From assembly GCA_020402585.1 (NCBI GenBank), contig JADBZH010000053.1, positions 1-64,000 of the forward strand: DNA of 64,000 nt, given 5' to 3'. The notes under the pieces are model-generated. The model made no database searches and was not told where the DNA came from. It was given only the letters and a program-made list of their open reading frames with translations. Made by a program: the position numbers and the translations under genes. The stretch is from Phenylobacterium sp. (GTDB lineage: Bacteria > Pseudomonadota > Alphaproteobacteria > Caulobacterales > Caulobacteraceae). How positions within the stretch are numbered: the first letter of the stretch is position 1; every line of letters begins with the position of its first letter. Positions 45,717-56,455 of this stretch are shown piece by piece.

Positions 45717-46835
45717 ATGTCCTCCGCTCTCCAGACCGCCTACGAGGCGCGCATCCGTGATGGTCGCCTGCGCCCCGACGACGCCCAGGCGGCGGGCCTG
45801 GAGGCCCTGATCCGCCTGGAGGCTGACCTGGCGGGGGCGCCCCGAAGCCCCCTTTCCCGGATTCTCGGCCGGCGGCCCGAGGCGGCGAGGGGCGTCTATC
45901 TCTGGGGCCCGGTGGGGCGGGGCAAGTCCATGCTGATGGACCTGTTCTTCGAGACCGTCCCCGTCGAACGCAAGCGCCGCACCCACTTCCACGTCTTCAT
46001 GCGTGAGGTCCACGACCTGATCGGGGCCTGGCGGTCCGGAGATGCGGCGGCCCGGCGGGCGCGGTTCGGCCAGGTTCGCGGGGATGATCCTGTTCCCCCT
46101 ATCGCCGACCAGGTGGCGCGGGGCGCCAGCCTGATCTGCTTTGATGAGTTCCAGGTCACGGACATCGCCGACGCCATGATCCTGGGCCGGCTGTTCGAGG
46201 CCCTGTTCGCCAGGGGCGTCACCCTGGCCGCCACCTCAAACCGGCGACCGGACGACCTCTACCGGGACGGGATCAACCGCCAGCTCTTCCTGCCCTTCAT
46301 CGACCTCCTGAAGTCCCGGGTCGAGGTGGTGTCGGTGGCGGGGCTGCACGACTATCGCCTGGACCGGCTCCGGGCGGCGGGGACCTGGTTCTCGCCCATC
46401 GACCCGGACAATCGCCGCACCTTCGCCGCACTCTGGCGGGACATGCTGGGGACCGAGGCCGCCGCAGGGGAGTCGATCGAGGTCATGGGCCGCAGGCTCG
46501 ACTTCCCGGACGCCGCCGGCGGGCTGGTGCGGGCCAGCTTCTCCCGGCTCTGCGACGCCGCCCTCGGCCCGAACGACTACCTGGCCCTCGCCGAGCGCTT
46601 CCACACGGTCTTCCTGGAGGACCTGCCCCGGCTGACCCCGGACCGCCGGGAGGCGGCGCGGCGGTTCGTGACCCTGATCGACGCCCTCTACGAGGCGCGG
46701 ACCCGGGTGATCGTCCTGGCGGAGGCCGAGCCCGTGCGGCTCTATCCCGCCGGCGACGGCGCCTTCGAGTTCGAGCGCACGGCTTCCCGCCTGCAGGAGA
46801 TGCGGTCCGCAGACTGGCTCGCCGACCGGTCCTGA
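45717..46835 (+). CDS. zapE: Cell division protein ZapE (AFG1-like ATPase)
   Basis: A 372-residue AFG1/ZapE P-loop ATPase. Walker A GPVGRGKS is at residues 64-71 and Walker B LICFDEFQV near 137-145. FHVFMREVHDLI and ATSNRRPDDLYRDGINRQLFLPFI are strongly conserved. In E. coli ZapE modulates FtsZ ring constriction under stress; mitochondrial Afg1 acts in respiratory protein quality control, which is interesting because sdhC follows. Confidence 0.93.
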   Translation: MSSALQTAYEARIRDGRLRPDDAQAAGLEALIRLEADLAGAPRSPLSRILGRRPEAARGVYLWGPVGRGKSMLMDLFFETVPVERKRRTHFHVFMREVHDLIGAWRSGDAAARRARFGQVRGDDPVPPIADQVARGASLICFDEFQVTDIADAMILGRLFEALFARGVTLAATSNRRPDDLYRDGINRQLFLPFIDLLKSRVEVVSVAGLHDYRLDRLRAAGTWFSPIDPDNRRTFAALWRDMLGTEAAAGESIEVMGRRLDFPDAAGGLVRASFSRLCDAALGPNDYLALAERFHTVFLEDLPRLTPDRREAARRFVTLIDALYEARTRVIVLAEAEPVRLYPAGDGAFEFERTASRLQEMRSADWLADRS

Positions 46836-46874
46836 CCTGCCGCGACGGCGCCCTATCAGATTGAAAAGCCTTCG

Positions 46875-46901
46875 TTGACACTCGGTCCTGTAGGCTTAAA
46901 T
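46875..46901 (+). promoter_or_regulatory. Candidate sdhCDAB promoter
   Basis: TTGACA (46875-46880), 15-base spacer, TTAAAT (46896-46901) lies 57 bases before sdhC. A GGACGC-GGGG-GCGTCC hairpin (46918-46933) sits in the leader. Confidence 0.6.
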
Positions 46902-46957
46902 GCAGACAGCCGGCCCGGGACGCGGGGGCGTCCGCCGGGGTTCGCCAGGACACGCCG

Positions 46958-47356
46958 ATGACTGCACCCGCTCGAGAACGACCGCTGTCGCCCCACCTGC
47001 AGGTGTGGCGCTGGCACCTGACCATGCTCACCTCGATCCTGCACCGGGTGACGGGCATGGCGCTGTATGGCGGCGCCGTCATCGTGACCGCCTGGGCCCT
47101 GGCCCTCGGCGCCGGCCCTGACGCCTACCAGGGGTTCATGGACCTGATGGCCTCGCCCCTCGGCCGCCTTGTCCTCGTGGGACTGACCCTGTCGGTCTTC
47201 TATCACCTGGCCAACGGCATCCGGCACCTGTTCTGGGATGCGGGCCTGGGACTCTCCGTGACGGTCTCCTTCCGGTCCGGGGTCATGTCCATGGCCTTCT
47301 CGGTGGTGGCCACAGTCATTGTCTGGGCCATCGGGCTCGGATCAGGAGCTCCGTGA
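46958..47356 (+). CDS. sdhC: Succinate dehydrogenase cytochrome b556 subunit
   Basis: A 132-residue membrane anchor with three transmembrane helices. The quinone-site segment SILHRVTG (S26, R30) and the heme-ligand histidine H83 (FYHLANGIRH) are present. It holds SdhAB to the inner membrane and binds heme b and ubiquinone. First of sdhCDAB; its stop overlaps the sdhD start. Confidence 0.95.
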   Translation: MTAPARERPLSPHLQVWRWHLTMLTSILHRVTGMALYGGAVIVTAWALALGAGPDAYQGFMDLMASPLGRLVLVGLTLSVFYHLANGIRHLFWDAGLGLSVTVSFRSGVMSMAFSVVATVIVWAIGLGSGAP

Positions 47357-47745
47357 TGACCGACTTCAGGACCCCTCTGTCCCGGGCGCGCGGCAGCGGC
47401 GCCGCCGGCCATGGCGCAGCGCACTGGGTGGCCGAGCGCGTCAGCTCCATCGCCCTCATCCCCCTGACCCTCTGGATGGTCTACGCCGCCCTGGTGATCG
47501 CCGGGACTGGATACGAGGGCGCCGTGGCCTTCGTCGCCCACCCGGTCAACGCCGTCATGATCGTCCTCGTCCTGGCGGTGTCCGGCTGGCACATGCACGC
47601 CGGCGCCCGGGTGATCATCGAGGACTACATGCACAGGATGCTGGGCCGGTCGGCCCTCCTGATCCTCAACCTCTTCGTCGCCGTTCTCCTGACCGCCCTG
47701 GCGGTCTTCTCCGTCCTCAAGGTCGCGCTCGGAGGCGCTCTCTGA
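47356..47745 (+). CDS. sdhD: Succinate dehydrogenase hydrophobic membrane anchor
   Basis: A 129-residue three-helix anchor. [21 protein letters not shown] opens the first helix. The heme/quinone region [15 protein letters not shown] lies near residues 79-93. The ATG at 47356 overlaps the sdhC stop (TGATG); a GTG one codon upstream is an alternative. Confidence 0.94.
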   Translation: MTDFRTPLSRARGSGAAGHGAAHWVAERVSSIALIPLTLWMVYAALVIAGTGYEGAVAFVAHPVNAVMIVLVLAVSGWHMHAGARVIIEDYMHRMLGRSALLILNLFVAVLLTALAVFSVLKVALGGAL

Positions 47746-47749
47746 CGTC

Positions 47750-49537
47750 ATGGCCAGTTACGAATTCACCGATCACAAGTTTGATGTCGTCGTCGTCGGC
47801 GCCGGGGGCTCCGGCCTGCGGGCGGCCCTGGGCTGCGCCCAGGCGGGCCTGAAGACGGCCTGCATCACCAAGGTCTTCCCGACCCGGTCCCACACCGTGG
47901 CAGCCCAGGGCGGCATTTCGGCCAGCCTTGGCAATATGGGCGAGGATGACTGGCGCTGGCACATGTACGACACCGTCAAGGGGTCGGACTGGCTGGGCGA
48001 TCAGGACGCCATCGAATACCTCTGCCGGAACGCCCCGGCGGCGGTGTACGAGCTGGAGCACTGGGGCGTGCCCTTCTCGCGCACCCCCGATGGCAAGATC
48101 TACCAGCGCGCCTTTGGCGGCATGACCCGCAACTTCGGCGAGGCCCCGATCCAGCGCACCTGCGCCGCGGCGGACCGCACCGGCCACGCCATGCTGCACA
48201 CCATGTACGGCCAGTCCCTGGCCCACGACACCCAGTTCTTCATCGAATACTTCGCCCTCGACCTGATCATGGACGAGGGCGTCTGCCGGGGCGTCACCGC
48301 CTGGAAGCTGGACGACGGCACACTGCACCGGTTCCAGGGGCAGATGGTCATCCTGGCCACGGGCGGCTACGGTCGGGCGTATTTCTCGGCCACCAGCGCC
48401 CATACCTGCACCGGCGACGGCGGCGGCATGACCCTGCGGGCCGGCCTGCCCCTTCAGGACATGGAGTTTGTCCAGTTCCACCCCACCGGCATCTATGGCG
48501 CCGGCTGCCTGATCACCGAGGGCGCCCGGGGCGAGGGCGGCTATCTGACCAATTCCGAGGGCGAGCGCTTCATGGAGCGCTATGCGCCGACCGTGAAGGA
48601 CCTGGCGCCCCGCGACATGGTCAGCCGGGCCATGACCATCGAGATCCGCGAAGGCCGCGGCGTGGGCCCCAACAAGGACCACATCCACCTGCACCTCGAC
48701 CACCTGGACCCCAAGGTCCTGGCCGAGCGCCTGCCCGGCATTTCCGAGAGCGCCCGCATCTTCGCCGGTGTCGACGTGACCAAGCAGCCCATCCCGGTCC
48801 TGCCGACCGTGCACTACAACATGGGCGGGATCCCGACGAACTTCTACTCGGAGGTGGTCACCCGGGTGGGCGATGACCCCGACCGCGTGGTCCCTGGCCT
48901 GATGTCCGTGGGCGAGGCGGCCTGCGTCTCGGTGCATGGCGCCAACCGGCTGGGCTCCAACAGCCTGATCGACCTGGTGGTGTTCGGCCGGTCCGCAGCC
49001 CTCAGGGCGGCGGACATCCTCAAGGCAGGGGCCTCCCAGCCCGAGCTGAAGCCGTCGATGACGGACCCGCACCTGGCCCGTTTCGACCGCCTGCGCCACG
49101 CCGACGGCTCGACCACGACGGCCGCCCTGCGGCTGGAGATGCAGCAGGCCATGCAGGAGGACGCCGCCGTCTTCCGCACGGGCGACAGCCTCGCCTCGGG
49201 CGTGAAGCGCCTGCAGGCAGTCCAGGACAAGCGCAAGGACATCAAGGTGTCCGACCGGGGGCTGATCTGGAACACCGACCTGGTCGAGACCCTCGAGTTC
49301 GAGAACCTGGTGGTCCAGGCGGTGGTCACCGTCGCCGGCGCCGCCAACCGCACCGAGAGCCGCGGGGCGCACGCCCACGAGGATCATCCCGACCGGGACG
49401 ACTCCAACTGGATGAAGCACACCCTGACCTGGATGGATGACGTGACGGGCAAGGTGGCGATCGATTACCGCCCGGTCCACGACTACACCATGACCAACGA
49501 CATCGCGCCGATCCCGCCCAAGACGCGGGTCTACTGA
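47750..49537 (+). CDS. sdhA: Succinate dehydrogenase flavoprotein subunit
   Basis: A 595-residue flavoprotein that oxidises succinate to fumarate. The dinucleotide motif [12 protein letters not shown] starts at residue 16; the covalent FAD His is H48 in [11 protein letters not shown]. Catalytic and substrate-site motifs ([35 protein letters not shown]) are intact. Starts 4 bases after sdhD. Confidence 0.97.
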   Translation: MASYEFTDHKFDVVVVGAGGSGLRAALGCAQAGLKTACITKVFPTRSHTVAAQGGISASLGNMGEDDWRWHMYDTVKGSDWLGDQDAIEYLCRNAPAAVYELEHWGVPFSRTPDGKIYQRAFGGMTRNFGEAPIQRTCAAADRTGHAMLHTMYGQSLAHDTQFFIEYFALDLIMDEGVCRGVTAWKLDDGTLHRFQGQMVILATGGYGRAYFSATSAHTCTGDGGGMTLRAGLPLQDMEFVQFHPTGIYGAGCLITEGARGEGGYLTNSEGERFMERYAPTVKDLAPRDMVSRAMTIEIREGRGVGPNKDHIHLHLDHLDPKVLAERLPGISESARIFAGVDVTKQPIPVLPTVHYNMGGIPTNFYSEVVTRVGDDPDRVVPGLMSVGEAACVSVHGANRLGSNSLIDLVVFGRSAALRAADILKAGASQPELKPSMTDPHLARFDRLRHADGSTTTAALRLEMQQAMQEDAAVFRTGDSLASGVKRLQAVQDKRKDIKVSDRGLIWNTDLVETLEFENLVVQAVVTVAGAANRTESRGAHAHEDHPDRDDSNWMKHTLTWMDDVTGKVAIDYRPVHDYTMTNDIAPIPPKTRVY

Positions 49538-49576
49538 AGCCGCCGACGCAGACGAAATTCGAGGAAAGCACGCCAA

Positions 49577-50359
49577 ATGGTCGAACTCGCCCTGCCGAAG
49601 AACTCCCGGGTCCAGAAGGGTCGCCACCATCCGGCGCCCGCCGGCGCCACGAAGGTCAAGACCTTCCGGATCTACCGCTACGACCCGGAAGGGACCGGCA
49701 ACCCCCGCTGGGACACCTATGAGGTCGATGTGGCGGCCTGCGGCCCCATGGTCCTGGACGTCCTAATCCACATCAAGAACACCCTGGACCCGACCCTGAC
49801 CTTCCGGCGCTCCTGCCGCGAGGGAGTCTGCGGCTCCTGCGCCATGAATGTCGGCGGCCGGAACACCCTGGCCTGCACCCACGGTCATGAAGAGGTCCCG
49901 GGCTCGACCTGCCAGGTCAGCCCCCTGCCGCACATGCCCGTGGTCAAGGACCTGGTCCCCGACCTGACCCACTTCTACGCCCAGTACGCCTCCATCGAGC
50001 CCTGGCTTCACACCACCACGCCGGAGCCCCAGACCGAGTGGGTCCAGAGCCCGCAGGATCGCGAGAAGCTGGACGGCCTCTATGAGTGCATCCTGTGCGC
50101 CTGCTGCTCCACCTCCTGCCCGAGCTACTGGTGGAACGGCGACCGCTACCTGGGCCCCGCCACCCTGCTGCACGCCTATCGCTGGCTGGCGGACAGCCGG
50201 GACGAGGCCACCGGGGAGCGGCTGGACGCCCTGGAGGACCCCTTCAAGCTCTATCGCTGCCACACCATCATGAACTGCGCCCAGGTCTGCCCCAAGGGGC
50301 TCAACCCCGCCAAGGCGGTGGCCGAGGTGAAGAAGATGATGGCGGAGCGGCTGGTCTGA
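49577..50359 (+). CDS. sdhB: Succinate dehydrogenase iron-sulfur subunit
   Basis: A 260-residue protein carrying three Fe-S centres. The 2Fe-2S ligands are in [10 protein letters not shown] plus the following NTLAC; the 4Fe-4S and 3Fe-4S ligands are in [16 protein letters not shown] and [17 protein letters not shown]. It passes electrons from SdhA FAD to ubiquinone. Confidence 0.97.
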   Translation: MVELALPKNSRVQKGRHHPAPAGATKVKTFRIYRYDPEGTGNPRWDTYEVDVAACGPMVLDVLIHIKNTLDPTLTFRRSCREGVCGSCAMNVGGRNTLACTHGHEEVPGSTCQVSPLPHMPVVKDLVPDLTHFYAQYASIEPWLHTTTPEPQTEWVQSPQDREKLDGLYECILCACCSTSCPSYWWNGDRYLGPATLLHAYRWLADSRDEATGERLDALEDPFKLYRCHTIMNCAQVCPKGLNPAKAVAEVKKMMAERLV

Positions 50360-50394
50360 CGGCCGGACGCGGCCCTTCCGGCGAATCCCGTAAG

Positions 50395-50421
50395 TTGACG
50401 GTCCCGTCACTTTTCTGCATC
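50395..50421 (+). promoter_or_regulatory. Possible promoter before the ferredoxin reductase
   Basis: TTGACGG at 50395-50401 matches the Caulobacter -35 consensus and TGCATC at 50416-50421 is a weak -10. The spacing would put the transcript start almost at the ATG (50430), so a leaderless mRNA is possible. A TGACG/CGTCA palindrome (50396-50409) overlaps it. Confidence 0.35.
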
Positions 50422-50429
50422 TGGTCTCC

Positions 50430-52008
<1,579 letters not shown>

Positions 52009-52019
52009 GCTCTCCGCCG

Positions 52020-52045
52020 GGGAGGCGGCCGCAGGGCGGCCTCCC
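52020..52045. terminator. Possible terminator between ferredoxin and divL
   Basis: GGGAGGC (52020-52026) pairs with GCCTCCC (52039-52045), loop 12 bases, between two convergent genes. No T-tract is seen. Confidence 0.35.
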
Positions 52046-52061
52046 TGTCCCTCCGCCGGCC

Positions 52062-54374
52062 TCAGAACTCCAGTTCTGGATGCCCCGCCGCGCCTTCCGC
52101 CCTTTCCGGAAGGTGGCAGGTGAAGGCTGCGCCTGAGCCGGGCTCGCTCTCGAGCGCGACCCAGCCGCCGTGGAGCTCCACCAGCGCCTTGACGAGCGCC
52201 AGGCCCAGGCCTGGCCCGCCGCGTTCCCGCCCGACAAACCTGTCGAAGATGTTGGCCTGCACGTGGAAGGGGATGCCCCGTCCGGTGTCGGTCACCTGGA
52301 TCTGGACCTCGCCAAGGGTTCGCCGGGCGCTGAGGGTGATCCGCCCGCCCCTGGGGGTCTGCCCCAGGGCGTTGAGGATGAGGTGATCCAGCACCTGGGA
52401 GAGTCTCCCGGCGTCCCCCCGGATCAGGCCCAGGTCATCCGGGCATGCGGAGGAGAGCCCCACCTCGCCCGTCTCCGCGTCCTCGCTCCAGCGGACGGCG
52501 GCGGCCTCCAGCAACCGGGCGACGTTCACGTCCTCGAGGTCCAGCGCCATTTCGCCCGCGTCGATCTGAGCCATGTCGAGGACGTCGTCGATGGACCGGC
52601 CCAGCTGCTCGGCCGCCTGCCGTATGGCGCCGGCGTGGCTGAGGGCCCGCCCGGGGAGCTGGTCGCCGAGGCCCTCCATCAGCTCCGAGTAGCCGATGAT
52701 GGTCGTCAGCGGGGTCCGCAGCTCGTAGGAGACATTGCCGACGAAGTCGCGCTTCAGCCGTTCGGCCTCGGCAAGGGCGGCGCTGCGGTCGGCCAGGGCC
52801 CGCTCGAGCCGCCGGGCGTCCGTGACGTCGGTGAAGGCGATGAGGGTCGCGCCATCCGGAAGGGGGCGGGACTGGTGGGCCACGATGCGGCCGTCGGAGG
52901 TCCTCACCTCGCCCGAGGCCGGCGCCCGCGCCGCCGGGTCGGTATCGGCCACCCGGCCCTTCATCTCGCGCCAGAACCCCTGGTCGTGAAGCCTTGGCAG
53001 GCACAATTCCACCACCCCCTCGAAGTCCTGCATCTCGGTCAGGGCCTGGCGGGGAATGTTCCAGAAGCGCTCGAAGGCCTCGTTGTGCAGCCGGAGGCGA
53101 CCATCGGCGCCGAACACGGCGACGGCGTCGTTTAGCTTGTCCAGTGTGGCCTGCTGCACCTGGATCAGGCTGTTGTACTGGGCCTTGAGGCGAAGCTCGC
53201 CGGTGATGTCCGAGAACAGGAGGACGATACCCCCCAGGGGGTGGGATTGGCGCACGACCCGGAGGGTCCGGCCGTCGGGCAGGCTCCAGAGCTCATCCGG
53301 CGCGGAGTCCAACTGGACGTAGCGCTCCAGCTCGGCGGCCTTCCAGCGGGCGTAGTCCGCCGTCTCGGGCAGGCGGCGGCGCTGGCGCAGCCGGTCCAGG
53401 ACTTCGCCATGGGTGGGTCGTTCCGCCAGCCAGGCCGGCTCCAGGCCGAAGAGCTCTGCAAAGGCGGTGTTGTGGAAGTCCAGCCGCCGCGAAGGCGTGA
53501 AGATGGCCACGGCGTCGGCGATGTGGTTCAGGGTCTCGTCATGGGCCTCCACGTTCCGACGCAGGGCCTCCCGCAGTTCCTCCGCCTCGGTCGCATCCTC
53601 GGTCCAGACCCCGACTCCTCCGCCCTCCAGGGGCCTGGCGGTCAACTTCAGCGCGCGCCGCCGACCGTCGAGGCTGATCCACCGTACGCCATCGCGGGGC
53701 TGCGACATCGAAGCGGCCTCGATCGCCAGCGCGTCCACGGCGGGGTCAAGGCTCAGCCGGCGCTCGACCGCCGCGGTGATGTCCTCCGCGCCCACGGCCT
53801 CCAGCCAGGCGGCGTTGGCCCAGATCAGCCGCCCGTCGGCGCCGGCGATCCAGGCTGGACCGGCCCGGGCGTTCAGGAAGGCGGCGAAGCGGGGGGAGGG
53901 GGGCAGGCCCTGCGACCAGGCGGCGGCGGACAGCCTCAACCAGGCCAGGGCCCCGGAGGCCCGGCCTTCCACCGTCACCACGCCGGCGGCGCCCCGGACC
54001 TCGAAGCCGCAGCTCTCGCCTCGCTCGAACAAGGCCCTCAGGCGAAGGGCGTGGTCCGGGTCGGCCCGCATCAGGGCGGCGACCACCGACTGGGGTTCGG
54101 CGGCGACGCCCAGCGCCAGGGCGCAGGCCTCCAGGCTTTCATCGCCCGAAGCGAGGAAGGCCCGGCCATCCTCGACCGCAAGAAGGGCGGACTCAAAGGC
54201 CTCCGCCGACGCCTGGGCGGCCTCGGCGGCGGCGCCCAGGGTCCGGACCTCCGCCTCAAGGGCCGCAATGCGCTGGTCCGCGCGCCGGCGGACGCTCAGG
54301 GTCCAGACGCCCGAGCACAGCGCCAGGAGCACGGCGCTGGCGGTGGCGGAGAGGATCAGGCCTTCACCGGTCAT
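52062..54374 (-). CDS. divL: DivL, cell-fate sensor pseudokinase with Tyr550
   Basis: A 770-residue membrane-anchored (helix at about residues 5-22) multi-PAS histidine-kinase homologue, the same size as Caulobacter DivL. The DHp box reads FVGNVSYELRTPL, with Tyr at residue 550 where kinases have His; this is the hallmark of DivL. The HATPase region retains VTDTGRGIP and GGPGLGLAL. In Caulobacter DivL binds DivK and modulates CckA, so controlling CtrA and the asymmetric cell cycle. It is divergent from a gene of unknown function. Confidence 0.95.
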   Translation of the reverse strand: MTGEGLILSATASAVLLALCSGVWTLSVRRRADQRIAALEAEVRTLGAAAEAAQASAEAFESALLAVEDGRAFLASGDESLEACALALGVAAEPQSVVAALMRADPDHALRLRALFERGESCGFEVRGAAGVVTVEGRASGALAWLRLSAAAWSQGLPPSPRFAAFLNARAGPAWIAGADGRLIWANAAWLEAVGAEDITAAVERRLSLDPAVDALAIEAASMSQPRDGVRWISLDGRRRALKLTARPLEGGGVGVWTEDATEAEELREALRRNVEAHDETLNHIADAVAIFTPSRRLDFHNTAFAELFGLEPAWLAERPTHGEVLDRLRQRRRLPETADYARWKAAELERYVQLDSAPDELWSLPDGRTLRVVRQSHPLGGIVLLFSDITGELRLKAQYNSLIQVQQATLDKLNDAVAVFGADGRLRLHNEAFERFWNIPRQALTEMQDFEGVVELCLPRLHDQGFWREMKGRVADTDPAARAPASGEVRTSDGRIVAHQSRPLPDGATLIAFTDVTDARRLERALADRSAALAEAERLKRDFVGNVSYELRTPLTTIIGYSELMEGLGDQLPGRALSHAGAIRQAAEQLGRSIDDVLDMAQIDAGEMALDLEDVNVARLLEAAAVRWSEDAETGEVGLSSACPDDLGLIRGDAGRLSQVLDHLILNALGQTPRGGRITLSARRTLGEVQIQVTDTGRGIPFHVQANIFDRFVGRERGGPGLGLALVKALVELHGGWVALESEPGSGAAFTCHLPERAEGAAGHPELEF

Positions 54375-54407
54375 GGATGGGACCGCAGGTTTTCGCCCAC
54401 ATCAGGC

Positions 54408-54442
54408 GAATCGTTCAGACAACATAGGCGCAAGCCTGATTC
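54408..54442. promoter_or_regulatory. Two GANTC (CcrM-type) sites in the divL divergent promoter
   Basis: GAATC at 54408-54412 and GATTC at 54438-54442 lie in the 85-base region between divL and the divergent gene. GANTC sites in promoters are methylated by CcrM and read by GcrA in Caulobacterales. The regulatory effect here is inference. Confidence 0.4.
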
Positions 54443-54459
54443 TCGGCGATGATGAGCCC

Positions 54460-55014
54460 ATGTCAGCCCTGATCTATCCGGTTGCGAGCGATGGGGAGGC
54501 GGCCCTCCGCGCTCCCCTGGGCCAGGCCCTTCGCGCCCGGGAGGCGGAAATCCTGGCTGGCGAGCCGGTGATTTTCTGCTCCGAGCGCGTCGGCCCGCCC
54601 TGCCCCACCCGCGAGGCCGCGCAGGACCTGTTGGCCCAAATGAGCGCCGGAGCGGCCGCACCGCCGGATCCCGCGGTCATCCGGCTGGTGGAGGTCTTTG
54701 ACGGCGCCCGCCCGCCGCCGCCCGCCCGGCCCCTCGCCGAGGGCGGACGCCGCTGGCCCGCTCCGCCTCCGCCCCCCCGCACGGTCTGGCGGATCCAGGT
54801 CGACTTCTGGCGTCCCGCCTCCCGCGCACCCGCCATCCTCAACGCCCAGGCCCGGCATGTCCGCAAGCGCGCCCAGTCCGACCTCTCGGGCGACCACCTG
54901 AGCGCCTTCTCCCGGCAACCCCTCCGGCCCGTCCGGCCCCAGCAGCCCCTGGACATCGGGCTGTTCGAAGTCCGGGCGCCGGAGGATCCCGACCGCCTTC
55001 TGCCCGATGAGTGA
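54460..55014 (+). CDS. Uncharacterised protein divergent from divL
   Basis: A 184-residue soluble protein that I do not assign to a named family. It has a conserved-looking N-terminal half (EILAGEPVIFCSERVGPPCPTREAAQ has two cysteines near residues 40-50), a proline-rich centre (ARPPPPARPLAE and APPPPPR) and a basic C-terminal half (WRIQVDFWRP, then ARHVRKRAQSDLSGDHLSAF). The ATG at 54460 is chosen because an upstream frame would run antisense through divL. Its stop overlaps the next start by 8 bases, so it is co-translated with a zincin. Confidence 0.75.
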   Translation: MSALIYPVASDGEAALRAPLGQALRAREAEILAGEPVIFCSERVGPPCPTREAAQDLLAQMSAGAAAPPDPAVIRLVEVFDGARPPPPARPLAEGGRRWPAPPPPPRTVWRIQVDFWRPASRAPAILNAQARHVRKRAQSDLSGDHLSAFSRQPLRPVRPQQPLDIGLFEVRAPEDPDRLLPDE

Positions 55015-55411
55015 CCCCTGGCCCGTGCACGCTCCCGCCCCCTCGCTCGATGACATTGCGGGCCTGGCCGAGGCCGCCTTCGAGGCCCTGCCAGAGCTGT
55101 TCCGCAGGGCCGCCGGAGACATCGTCTTCCGTGTGGATGACTTCCCGGATGACGAGATGCTCGACGCCCTCGACCTGAAGGATCCCTTCGAACTGACCGG
55201 CCTCTATCAGGGGGTGGACCTGTCCCGCCGGTCCATCCTGGACGCCGCAGAACCTGCAAGGGTCTTCCTGTTCCGCAGGCCCCTGCTTGATGAATGGGCG
55301 GAGCGGGGGAACGTCACCCTCGCCGAACTGGTGTCCCATATCCTGATCCATGAGATCGGCCACCACCTCGGCCTGTCCGACGAGCAGATTGACCGGATTG
55401 AGGCTGGCTGA
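55007..55411 (+). CDS. Zincin-like metallopeptidase family protein
   Basis: A 134-residue minimal zincin (Zincin_1/DUF1025-type). The zinc motif is H115-E116-I-G-H119-H-L-G-L-S-D, a metzincin-like HExxHxxGxxD pattern with the third ligand Asp125 in sequence. DDFPDDEMLDAL and FELTGLYQGVDL are family features. The substrate is unknown. It starts inside the last codons of the upstream gene (ATGAGTGA overlap). Confidence 0.9.
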   Translation: MSDPWPVHAPAPSLDDIAGLAEAAFEALPELFRRAAGDIVFRVDDFPDDEMLDALDLKDPFELTGLYQGVDLSRRSILDAAEPARVFLFRRPLLDEWAERGNVTLAELVSHILIHEIGHHLGLSDEQIDRIEAG

Positions 55412-55457
55412 GCGCGAACCGCTTTTCGGCGTAGCGCTTTCCCGTTACACGGCCGGC

Positions 55458-56003
55458 ATGTCTCGTCCTCTGACCCGCCTTTGCGCAGGCTTGGTGGCCG
55501 CCTTTCTCGCGGCGCCGGCGCCGGCGCTGGCTCTGGCCGCCGACCTGCGCCCACCTTCGCAGAAGGTGGATATCGGTCGCATCGCCGGACGCTGGTACGA
55601 GGTCGCGCGCCTGCCCAACAAGATCCAGAGAGACTGCCAGGGCGGCACCTCGGACTGGGCGAGAACGGCCGGCGGCTATGCGGTGGTCCAGACCTGCCAC
55701 AGGGGATCCCTCTCCGCCCCGCCCACCCAGTGGAAGGCCCAGGCCAGGATCGTCGACCCCCTGACGGACGGACGCATCCGGCTCAGCTATTTCGGCGGGA
55801 TCCTGAATGTCGAATACTGGGTCCTGGAAAGCCGGTCCGATCAGGGATGGCTGCTTCTCGGGACACCCAACGGCCGGTACCTCTGGCTCATGGCCCAAAA
55901 GCCCATCCTCAGCGCTGCAGCCAAGGCCCAGGCGGTCAGCCGGATCCGCCAACTGGGCTACGACGTCGCCGCCCTTGAATTCCCCCTCCCCGCCCGGCGC
56001 TGA
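55458..56003 (+). CDS. Lipocalin family protein (Blc-like)
   Basis: A 181-residue secreted protein with signal peptide (residues 1-27) and the lipocalin GxW motif G44-R-W46 in IAGRWYEVARLPN. The beta-barrel strands include GRIRLSYFGGI and EYWVLESRSDQGWLLLGTP. The E. coli relative Blc is an outer-membrane lipoprotein for lysophospholipids; here no lipobox is seen, so it is probably free in the periplasm. Confidence 0.9.
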   Translation: MSRPLTRLCAGLVAAFLAAPAPALALAADLRPPSQKVDIGRIAGRWYEVARLPNKIQRDCQGGTSDWARTAGGYAVVQTCHRGSLSAPPTQWKAQARIVDPLTDGRIRLSYFGGILNVEYWVLESRSDQGWLLLGTPNGRYLWLMAQKPILSAAAKAQAVSRIRQLGYDVAALEFPLPARR

Positions 56004-56445
56004 CCCGCCCGCCTCCCGGCCGGAGGTGACCGCGGCCGTCACCCGCGGGGCCGTCCGCGTCTTCCGTGGGCTTGGCTATGTCGCCCTTGCGGAGGTCACC
56101 CTTCCCAACGCCCGGCGGGCGGACCTCATGGCCATCTCGCCCCGGGGCGAGCTCTTCATCGCCGAGGTGAAGTCCTCCCTGGAAGACTTCCGGGTCGACC
56201 GGAAGTGGAGGGACTATCTGGACTTCTGTGACCGCTTCGCCTTCGCCGTCGCGCCGGAGTTTCCGCAGCACGTCCTGCCGGCCGAGCCGGGCCTCCTGGT
56301 CTGCGACGGGTTCGGCGGCGCCCTGGTCCGGGAGGCCCCGCTGGAGCCCCTGACCGGCAGCCGCCGCAAGGCCCTGACGATCGCCTTCGCCCGGCTGGCC
56401 GGCCTTCGCGCCTCAGGCGTGCTGGTGACAGACCTCGAGGTCTGA
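55975..56445 (+). CDS. mmcB: MmcB family DNA repair protein
   Basis: A PD-(D/E)xK-like nuclease-fold protein of the MmcB family, required in Caulobacter for mitomycin C damage tolerance together with ImuB-type genes. Core motifs are ADLMAISPRGELFIAEVKSSLEDFRVD and KWRDYLDFCDRFAFAVAP. The start is uncertain: TTG at 55975 gives 156 residues and overlaps the lipocalin stop; GTG at 56026 gives 139. No strong ribosome site supports either. Confidence 0.86.
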   Translation: MNSPSPPGADPPASRPEVTAAVTRGAVRVFRGLGYVALAEVTLPNARRADLMAISPRGELFIAEVKSSLEDFRVDRKWRDYLDFCDRFAFAVAPEFPQHVLPAEPGLLVCDGFGGALVREAPLEPLTGSRRKALTIAFARLAGLRASGVLVTDLEV

Positions 56446-56455
56446 GCGGGTCGCC

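Noticed and set aside
47717..49630. 637-codon minus-strand open frame opposite sdhA
   Set aside because: Antisense shadow of sdhA, which has all catalytic motifs.
53413..54459. Long plus-strand frame extending the unknown gene through divL
   Set aside because: It is antisense to the conserved divL PAS domains; only the part from 54460 has independent support.
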